Shown: one piece after another, positions 15,028-21,841 of the stretch
How the letters are laid out: each line of letters begins with the position of its first letter
Numbering within the stretch: position 1 is the stretch's first letter
Source: CAYVUV01 sp964455095
Lineage (GTDB): Bacteria; Desulfobacterota; Binatia; HRBIN30; CADEER01
Assembly (NCBI GenBank): GCA_964455095.1
Contig: CAYVUV010000041.1
Coordinates: 1 to 21,841 of the forward strand
Reading direction: 5' to 3'
DNA length: 21,841 nt
Translations under genes and position numbers: made by a program
The notes under the pieces: model-generated
What the model was told of the DNA's origin: nothing
Seen by the model: the letters and a program-made list of their open reading frames with translations, nothing else
The model's database searches: none

Positions 15028-16025
15028 ATGAACGAATCGAGCTTAGAAGTCGGAGACCAGAGCGGCACCGCGCCGGCGGCGCTGGCGTGGCGCTGGTGGG
15101 GGATGGCGGCGGGCATCGTGCTCGGGCTGATCGATACGATCAGCATGGCGGCGATGGGCGTCGGGTTCGAGATGAACGGCCGCGACGTCACGCTCTGGGT
15201 CGGGGTCTATTTCGGCAGCTCGTTTGCCGGGCTCGGTTTCCTGCTCGGCTACCTGTTCGAAGCGCGGCGCCGCGAAAGCCAGGCGGCGGCGTTGCTGCAA
15301 GCGCAGACCGAGGCGATCGCGGCGGCGCGTGCGCGCCTGGCGCAGAGCGAGAAGCTCGCCGCGCTCGGCCAACTCGCCACGGCGATCGCGCACGAGGTGC
15401 GCAACCCGCTCGGCGTCATCCGCTCGGCGGCGCAGGGAGTAGGGGAGACGTTGCCGGCGAGCGACGACGACGGGCGGCGCGCGTGCTCGTTCATCACCGC
15501 CGAGATCGACCGCTTGAACAGCGTCATCACCGCGTTGCTCGCCTTTGCGCGCCCGTTGCGGCTGGTGCCGCGCGCCGTCCCGGTGCGCCAGGTGATCGAC
15601 TCGGCGCTGCAGCTGGCGCGCGCCGAGCTCGACGGCAAGCACGTCGCCGTGCGCCGCCGCGAGGCCGCCGATCTGCCGGCGCTGCAGGCCGATCCCGATC
15701 TGGTCAGCCAGGTCTTGCTCGGCCTGCTCGCCAACGCGCTCGAGGTCCTCGGCAGCGGCGGCGAGATCGAGCTCGAGGCGCGCGCCGACGGCGGCGCGGT
15801 GGAAATCGCGGTGGCCGACTCCGGACCGGGCGTGCCGGCGGAGCTGCGCGGGCGCATCTTCGAGCCGTTCTTCACCACGCGCACGCGCGGCACTGGCCTC
15901 GGCCTCGCCGTCGCGCGTCAGATCGTCGAGGCGCACGGCGGCCGCATCGACGTGGGCGACCGCCCGGGTGGCGGCGCGCGCTTCGTCATTCGCCTGCCCG
16001 CCGCTGCGGGGACGGCGATCGCGGC

Positions 16026-16029
<4 letters not shown>
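15028..16029 (+). CDS. Membrane sensor histidine kinase
   Basis: A 333-residue kinase, the sensor of a two-component pair. Two membrane helices (about 21-45 and 57-77) are joined by a loop of only about 10 residues, so there is no large periplasmic sensor domain. A helical linker leads to the HisKA domain with IAHEVRNPLG (phospho-acceptor His122). The HATPase domain follows with an N-box (LLANALEVL), G1 (DSGPGVP), F-box (FEPFFTT) and G2 (GTGLGLAV). All catalytic boxes are intact. The ATG at 15028 lacks a good ribosome site, but it gives a normal N-terminus; longer upstream reading runs through the intergenic palindrome. The stop overlaps the regulator start by ATGA. The H-box and overlap with an NtrC-type regulator suggest the NtrB/ZraS-like group. 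Signal unknown; membrane or redox state is possible. Confidence 0.9.
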
Positions 16030-17372
<1,343 letters not shown>

Positions 17373-17735
17373 GCTGAACAGGGCAACGCCCTGTCGTGGC
17401 TTTGCACACAAAGTCACCGTTGAACGGCGCTCTGGTCGGAGTCGGGGTCGGAATCGGTATCGGGATCGAGGGCAACGAAATGAATTGCGGCCCGTGTCGA
17501 TGCCGTATCGATGCGATCCGCCGGAATTCCTGGGACCGGAATCGATTCCGATGCCGATAGCGATTCCGACCCCGCCGGGAGAGGCACGCTCGGCGATGAA
17601 AGGGGGTTTCTGTGCAAAGCCCCCTGTGGTCTAAAGCCCCGGGCGTTGCCCTGGGCTGGCGAATGTGACCCCCTTCGGGGTCGAAGAGCGTTTGTGCAGA
17701 GCCGGGAGAGGCTCACCTGAAGACAGGAGAAATTC
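17373..17735. repeat. Intergenic nested inverted-repeat element (MITE-like)
   Basis: This 363-bp gap contains mirrored pairs. GGGCAACGCCC (17381-17391) pairs with 17641-17651, GGCTTTGCACA (17398-17408) with 17611-17621, and 17443-17462 with 17555-17574 (19/20). The outer copies also form local hairpins at 17378-17394 (7-bp stem, AAC loop) and 17635-17657 (10 bp, one mismatch). A further hairpin, GACCCC...GGGGTC, lies at 17667-17682. The inner arms are GATTCC/GGTATCG-type hexamers. The layout suggests a non-autonomous element or REP cluster. No coding gene is supported. The ribosome site for the next gene lies at 17724-17730. Confidence 0.65.
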
Positions 17736-18497
17736 GTGACCCCGACGGTTATCGCCCTGATTGCGTTCGCCTGTGTGTTCGGTGGCGCGTTGCTCGGAAT
17801 GGGCCTCGGCCTCGTCTTGCCGCAGCACCATCTCAGCGCCGAGTCGAAGGACGTGGTGAAACTGGGAATGGGGTTGGTCGCGACGCTGGCCGCGCTGGTT
17901 CTCGGGTTGGTCGTCGCCTCCGCCAAGGGCGCCTTCGACTCGCTGGATGGGGAGGTCAAGCATCTCGCCGCCGACGTGCTGCTGCTCGATCGCACGCTGG
18001 CCCACTACGGGCCGGAGACGAAGGAGATTCGCGACCAGCTACGGGGAGTCGTCGCGCTGCGACTGGCGCTCACCTGGCCGGAGGACCGCACCCAACCCGT
18101 CGCGGTCGATGCGCCCGAGATGACGCCCACCGTCGAGGCGATCGAGGAGGGGGTGCTCGCGCTCACGCCGCAGAACGATGCCCAGCGCTGGCGCCAGTCG
18201 CGCGCGCTGGAGCTCACCCGCGACTTACAGGGCGGCCGCTGGCTCGCCCTGGAGAGCCTCGGCGACTCGGTCCCGCTGCCGTTCCTGGCGGTGGTGGTGT
18301 TCTGGCTCACGATGCTGTTCGGCAGCTTCGGCCTCTACGCCCCGCGCAACGCCACCGTCGTCGCGGCGCTACTTGTCTGCGCCATGTCGAGTGCCCTGGC
18401 GATGTTTCTGATCCTGGAGATGGGGCGACCGTTCGATGGCCTGTTGAAAGTCTCCGCCGCGCCGCTGCGCTACACGCTCGCCCACCTCGACGAATAG
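17736..18497 (+). CDS. DUF4239 (bestrophin-like) membrane protein
   Basis: A 253-residue protein with four predicted helices in two pairs (about 5-27, 44-64; about 190-210, 213-235) around a cytoplasmic helical region of about 120 residues. This two-plus-two layout, with AESKDVVKLGMGLVATLAAL after helix 1 and a helix 3 region followed by GSFGLYAPRNAT, is that of DUF4239, also called bestrophin-like. GTG at 17736 is supported by AGGAGA (17725-17730) five bases before it. Channel or transport function is not shown for this family. It stands between the repeat-rich gap and the transporter operon, whose first gene starts 17 bp downstream, so it may be cotranscribed with it. Family call moderate to good. 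Confidence 0.8.
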   Translation: MTPTVIALIAFACVFGGALLGMGLGLVLPQHHLSAESKDVVKLGMGLVATLAALVLGLVVASAKGAFDSLDGEVKHLAADVLLLDRTLAHYGPETKEIRDQLRGVVALRLALTWPEDRTQPVAVDAPEMTPTVEAIEEGVLALTPQNDAQRWRQSRALELTRDLQGGRWLALESLGDSVPLPFLAVVVFWLTMLFGSFGLYAPRNATVVAALLVCAMSSALAMFLILEMGRPFDGLLKVSAAPLRYTLAHLDE

Positions 18498-18514
18498 TTG
18501 CTCCTCGCGGAGCC

Positions 18515-20023
18515 TTGCCGGCCCGGCGCGGCTTCGGTAAACCGCTGAGCACGAAACCGCTCGCCCGCATTGCGATGCTCGTCGCGCTTCTCGCCGGCGC
18601 GCCGTTGCCCGTTGCCGCAGTGGTGGACGGTCTGGCGCAGGTGCGCGCGCGCGGCGCGCTGCGCTGGGCCGGCGACATGCAGGGCGGCGAGCCGTACGTG
18701 TTCCAGAACCCCGACGACGCGGCGTCGCTGCTCGGCTTCGAGGTCGAGATTGCCGACGGGCTGGCGCGCCGCCTCGGCGTGCGGGCGGAGTTCGTGCAGA
18801 ACGACTGGCAGAATCTGATCCCGTCGCTGGAGAGGGGCGATTTCGACATCGCCATGAACGGCATCGAGATCACCGCGGCGCGGCGCGATCGCGTCGCCTT
18901 CTCGCGCCCGTACTTCGCCTTCACGGAGACGCTCGTCGTGCGCCGCGACGCGCCAGCGGTCCGCGGGCTGGCCGATCTGCGCGGCCAGCGCGTCGGGACG
19001 CTGAACGGCTCGCTGGCCTTTGACATCCTGCGCGCCGATCCCGCCATCGAGACGGTGCTCTACGAAGGCGTCGAGGAGCCCTACATCGACCTCGAGCAGG
19101 GGCGCCTGGCGGCGGTCGTGCTCGACCACATCATCGCCAACCGCTACGGCCTGGTGCGCCCGACGCTGCGCGCGGCGGGCTCGGTCGGCGAGGGCGTCTA
19201 CGCCATCGCCGTGCGGCGCGACGACACGGCGCTGCTGGCCGCGCTCGACGGCGCGCTGGCGGCGATGATCGCCGATGGCGAGCTGCGCGCCATCCTGACG
19301 CGCTGGCAGTTGTGGGACGCGCAGCAGGAGAGGCTGGGGACGGAGCCGCCGTCGGCGACGGCGCGCCGCGACACCAGCGGCGGCCTGACGGCGACGCATC
19401 TGTGGCTGTTCCTGCGCGGCGCCGGCGTCACGGTCGTGATCTCGGCGCTGGCGATGGCGCTGGCCGTCGCCGGCGGCCTGCTGCTCAGCCTGGCGCGGCG
19501 CTACGGCGGCGCGCTGGCCGGCGCGCTGGCGTCCATTTACATCGAGCTGTTCCGCGGCACGCCGGTGCTGTTGCAGCTGTACGTGCTGTACTACGGCCTG
19601 GCGCCGGTGCTGCGGCTCGACGCGTTCACGGCGGCGGTGATCGGCCTGGGCTTGAACTACGCCGCCTACGAGGCCGAGCTGTATCGCGCCGGCCTCGAGG
19701 CGGTGCCGGTCGGGCAGACCGAGGCGGCGCTGTCGCTCGGCATGTCGCGCGGATTGACGCTGCGCCGCATCGTGCTGCCGCAAGCCCTGCGCGTGGCGCT
19801 GCCGGGCATTGCCAACGATTTCATCGCGTTGCTGAAGGACTCCTCCCTGGTCTCGGTGATCACGGTGGTGGAGCTGACCAAACAGATGACGATCACCGCC
19901 GTCGACGTGCGCAGCTGGCTCGGTCCGGGCCTGCTGTGCGCGGCGCTCTACCTGGCCCTCAGCTATCCGCTCGGGCGCCTGGCGCGGCGGCTCGAGCGGC
20001 GCCTGGTGCCGCAATTGGGATGA
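18515..20023 (+). CDS. Fused substrate-binding/permease protein of a polar amino-acid ABC transporter
   Basis: A 502-residue fusion. An N-terminal signal segment (about 1-35) is followed by a periplasmic type II binding domain (about 36-270, SBP_bac_3 type) with LGFEVEIADGLARRLG and DFDIAMNGIEITAARRDRV. A HisM/GlnP-type permease (about 285-500) follows, with the EAA-loop EAALSLGMSRGLTLRRIVLP. One chain therefore supplies both binding and channel, as in GlnPQ-like systems. The TTG at 18515 has a weak, close GGAG; ATG at 18575 would give a shorter signal without basic residues, so I keep TTG with doubt. The stop overlaps the ATPase start by ATGA. The substrate is probably a polar amino acid such as glutamine, glutamate or arginine; sequence alone cannot decide. 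Confidence 0.88.
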   Translation: MPARRGFGKPLSTKPLARIAMLVALLAGAPLPVAAVVDGLAQVRARGALRWAGDMQGGEPYVFQNPDDAASLLGFEVEIADGLARRLGVRAEFVQNDWQNLIPSLERGDFDIAMNGIEITAARRDRVAFSRPYFAFTETLVVRRDAPAVRGLADLRGQRVGTLNGSLAFDILRADPAIETVLYEGVEEPYIDLEQGRLAAVVLDHIIANRYGLVRPTLRAAGSVGEGVYAIAVRRDDTALLAALDGALAAMIADGELRAILTRWQLWDAQQERLGTEPPSATARRDTSGGLTATHLWLFLRGAGVTVVISALAMALAVAGGLLLSLARRYGGALAGALASIYIELFRGTPVLLQLYVLYYGLAPVLRLDAFTAAVIGLGLNYAAYEAELYRAGLEAVPVGQTEAALSLGMSRGLTLRRIVLPQALRVALPGIANDFIALLKDSSLVSVITVVELTKQMTITAVDVRSWLGPGLLCAALYLALSYPLGRLARRLERRLVPQLG

Positions 20024-20769
20024 GCGCCACCGTCGTCACCGTGCGCGGCCTGCGCACCCAGCTCGGCCGCACCGAAGTGCTTCGCGGTGTCGACCTCGCG
20101 GTCGCGCGCGGTGAGGTCGTGGCATTGATCGGTCCGTCGGGCAGCGGCAAGACGACGCTGCTGCGCGCGCTCAACTACCTCACACCATTCACGGCCGGCG
20201 AGGTGGAGATCGCCGGGCAGCGCCTGCGGCCGGGCATGAGCGAGCGCCATGAGGCGGCGGCGCTGCGCGCCGTGCGCACGCGCGTCGGGATGGTGTTTCA
20301 GCACTTTCACCTGTTCCCGCACCTCGACGTGCTCGCCAACATCACCGAGGCGCCGCGCCGCGTGCTCGGCCTCGCGCCGGCCGCCGCCCGGGCGCGCGCC
20401 GAGGCGCTGCTGGCGCGCGTCGGCCTGAGCGGCTTCACGGCGTCGTATCCGCACGCGCTCTCCGGCGGCCAGCAGCAGCGCGTCGCCATCGCCCCGGCGC
20501 TGGCCAAGGAGCCCCAGATCCTGCTGCTCGACGAGCCGACCTCGGCGCTCGACCCGCGCCGCGCCGGCGAGGTGCTGGCCGTGGTGGCCGACCTCGCCGC
20601 CGGCGGCCAGACGATGGTGCTGGTGACGCATCAGATCGCCTTCGCCCGGCGCATCGCGCACCGCGTCGTGGTGCTGGCCGCCGGCGCGATCGCCGAGAGC
20701 GGCACGCCGGCCGAGGTCCTCGACGCGCCGCGCACCGCGGCGACGCGCGAGCTCCTCGGACAGGAATGA
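20020..20769 (+). CDS. Polar amino-acid ABC transporter ATP-binding protein
   Basis: A 249-residue ATPase of the GlnQ/HisP group, powering the fused binding-permease protein with which it overlaps by ATGA. Motifs in order are Walker A GPSGSGKTT (38-46), Q-loop FQHFHLFPH, signature LSGGQQQR (147-154), Walker B ILLLDEPTSALDP and the H-loop VTHQ. All catalytic residues are present. One oddity is VAIAPALA after the signature, where nearly all homologues have VAIARALA; Pro159 replaces the usual Arg and one base change could explain it. The ATG at 20020 is fixed by the overlap and the domain boundary. The next gene starts directly after its stop, so the operon is binding-permease, ATPase, EamA transporter. 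Confidence 0.93.
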   Translation: MSATVVTVRGLRTQLGRTEVLRGVDLAVARGEVVALIGPSGSGKTTLLRALNYLTPFTAGEVEIAGQRLRPGMSERHEAAALRAVRTRVGMVFQHFHLFPHLDVLANITEAPRRVLGLAPAAARARAEALLARVGLSGFTASYPHALSGGQQQRVAIAPALAKEPQILLLDEPTSALDPRRAGEVLAVVADLAAGGQTMVLVTHQIAFARRIAHRVVVLAAGAIAESGTPAEVLDAPRTAATRELLGQE

Positions 20770-21630
20770 ATGGACGAGGCGACGCGCGCGCGCCTGCAGC
20801 TGTGCGCCGCGGCGCTGCTGTTTTCCACCGGCGGCGCCGCGATCAAGCTGTGCGCGCTGTCGAGCTGGCAGGTGGTGAGTGTGCGTTCGGCGATCGCCGT
20901 GCCGGTGCTGCTGGTGCTGATGCCGGCCGCGGCGCGGCGTTGGAGCTGGCGCGCACCGCTGGTCGGAGTGGCCTACGCGGGCACGGTGATCTTCTTCGTT
21001 CTGGCCAACAAGCTGACCACGTCGGCGAACGCCATCTTCCTGCAGTCGACCGCGCCGCTCTACCTGCTGCTGCTCGGGCCGTGGCTGTTGCGCGAGCCGC
21101 TGCGCCGGCGCGATCTACTCCACATGGCCGCGCTGGCCGCGGGCATGGCGCTGTTTTTCGCCGGCGCCGATGCGCCGTCGGCGACCGCGCCCGATCCGTG
21201 GCGCGGCAACGCCCTCGCCGCTTGCAGCGGCGCCACCTGGGCGGCGACCATGCTCGGCCTGCGCTGGATGAGCACGCGCGGCCACGGCGGCGCCGGCGCC
21301 GCCGTAATCGCCGGCAACGCCATCGCCTGTTTCGCCTGCCTGCCGGCGGCGCTGCCGTTGCCGGCGGTGGTCGCGGCGACTGACTGGCTCTTGCTCGCCT
21401 ACCTGGGCGTCTTCCAGTTGGGCCTCGCCTACGTGTGCATGACCGCCGGCATGCGCCACGTCGCGGCGCTCGAGGCGTCGCTGCTGGTGCTGCTCGAGCC
21501 GGTGCTGAACCCGATCTGGTCCTGGGCGATCCACGGCGAGCGCCCCGGCCCCTGGCCGCTGCTCGGCGGCGCCATCATCGTGCTGGCGACGGTGATCAAG
21601 ACGGGGTTGGACACGCGCGGCCGGCGGTGA
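20770..21630 (+). CDS. EamA/DMT-family transporter
   Basis: A 286-residue inner-membrane protein with about ten helices arranged as two EamA repeats (about 5-135 and 145-280), of the drug/metabolite transporter superfamily. Features include a glycine-rich first helix (LLFSTGGAAIKL), SANAIFLQSTAPLYLLLLGPW in the first half, and ALEASLLVLLEPVLNPIWSW in the second, all typical of EamA. The ATG at 20770 is directly adjacent to the TGA of the ABC ATPase (20767-20769), with AGGA just upstream, so it is probably cotranslated. The length fits the family. Substrates are usually amino acids or small metabolites; none can be assigned. Pairing with an amino-acid importer suggests an exporter role in amino-acid balance, which is inference. 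Confidence 0.9.
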   Translation: MDEATRARLQLCAAALLFSTGGAAIKLCALSSWQVVSVRSAIAVPVLLVLMPAAARRWSWRAPLVGVAYAGTVIFFVLANKLTTSANAIFLQSTAPLYLLLLGPWLLREPLRRRDLLHMAALAAGMALFFAGADAPSATAPDPWRGNALAACSGATWAATMLGLRWMSTRGHGGAGAAVIAGNAIACFACLPAALPLPAVVAATDWLLLAYLGVFQLGLAYVCMTAGMRHVAALEASLLVLLEPVLNPIWSWAIHGERPGPWPLLGGAIIVLATVIKTGLDTRGRR

Positions 21631-21650
21631 ATCCAGTGCTCCTTCTCCGG

Positions 21651-21694
21651 TCCCCCTCCTTTCCGTTCCGATCCCCCTCCTTTCCAAGGAGGGG
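21651..21694. repeat. Direct repeat plus 9-bp hairpin after the transporter operon
   Basis: TCCCCCTCCTTTCC occurs twice, at 21651-21664 and 21672-21685, 21 bp apart. The second copy forms a perfect hairpin CCCCTCCTT-TCC-AAGGAGGGG (21674-21694). No T-tract follows, so it is more likely a repeat than a terminator. Confidence 0.6.
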
Positions 21695-21703
21695 TTACCC
21701 ATT

Positions 21704-21743
21704 GGAAGGCTGGTTGCAACTGAGGAAGGCTGGTTGCAACTGA
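21704..21743. repeat. Perfect 20-bp tandem duplication
   Basis: The 20-bp unit GGAAGGCTGGTTGCAACTGA is present twice, back to back (21704-21723 and 21724-21743), with no mismatch. It lies in non-coding DNA downstream of the EamA gene. Confidence 0.85.
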
Positions 21744-21759
21744 GCACACGGCTCCGTTG

Positions 21760-21784
21760 GCGGCATAGCCGCGTCTTTTGTTTA
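21760..21784 (+). terminator. Possible intrinsic terminator
   Basis: GCGGC-ATA-GCCGC (5-bp stem, 21760-21772) is followed by GTCTTTTGTTT. The T-rich tail fits a Rho-independent terminator, but the stem is short. It would close the transporter operon. Confidence 0.45.
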
Positions 21785-21841
21785 ATCGCCATCCTTTTTT
21801 CACGCCCGCACTGCTGATGCGACTCGGGATGCACCCCGGAT

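Larger units (their letters stand above)
21631..21841. other. Downstream non-coding region to the window edge
   Basis: Apart from the direct repeats, the hairpin and the possible terminator listed separately, no coding or RNA gene is seen here. The last bases (21785-21841) show nothing recognisable. Confidence 0.5.

Noticed and set aside
14754..16025. N-terminal extension of the response regulator
   Set aside because: The receiver domain begins exactly at the ATG at 16026; the extension is out of frame with the kinase and Arg/Ala-rich.

Overview
The window is GC-rich throughout and coding-dense, with bacterial operon structure: ATGA overlaps, short gaps, and few but structured intergenic regions. 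Several traits recall environmental genomes once filed under Deltaproteobacteria, including the Candidatus Binatota/Desulfobacterota-like lineages. These are secreted proteins with long Thr/Arg/Pro linkers, myxobacterial-type cysteine-rich repeats, TPR-tailed membrane proteins, and intergenic palindromes. This placement is inference; no rRNA, tRNA or phylogenetic marker lies in the window.

Region 1 (1-4918) holds three related polytopic membrane proteins, each with a C-terminal TPR array. One is a 5'-truncated plus-strand gene, one is on the minus strand, and one is on the plus strand divergent from the second. Their layout resembles the eukaryotic TMTC O-mannosyltransferases and other GT-C proteins. 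Region 2 (4919-8008) is a promoter/leader with a perfect 16-bp palindrome, then a 949-residue secreted protein. That protein carries about ten disintegrin-like cysteine modules mixed with CTDC-like modules, and its gene ends at a very strong intrinsic terminator. A TMTC-like cluster beside a large exported Cys/Thr-rich protein suggests a possible enzyme/substrate pair.

Region 3 (8107-11597) has a DUF3467 protein and an APC amino-acid permease 11 bp apart, then a membrane-anchored TPR/HExxH gluzincin peptidase. Region 4 (11617-14687) is on the minus strand. A small DUF2834-like membrane protein is followed by a close-packed set: a tandem glutaredoxin/GST-N protein, a secreted dockerin-like protein with a Thr-rich linker, and a DUF1295 membrane protein translationally coupled to it. 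A hairpin that would hide the Shine-Dalgarno sequence, and a 26-bp perfect inverted repeat, precede the tandem glutaredoxin gene.

Region 5 (15028-18497) holds an overlapping histidine kinase and NtrC-family regulator pair. A 363-bp intergenic stretch with nested inverted repeats follows, then a DUF4239-like membrane protein. Region 6 (18515-21630) is a compact operon: a polar amino-acid ABC transporter (fused binding protein-permease, then ATPase) and an EamA-family transporter. The 3' end contains hairpins, short direct repeats and a probable terminator. No CRISPR array, transposase, phage gene or integrase was seen. The most unusual contents are the disintegrin-like array, the TMTC-like trio and the families of intergenic palindromes.
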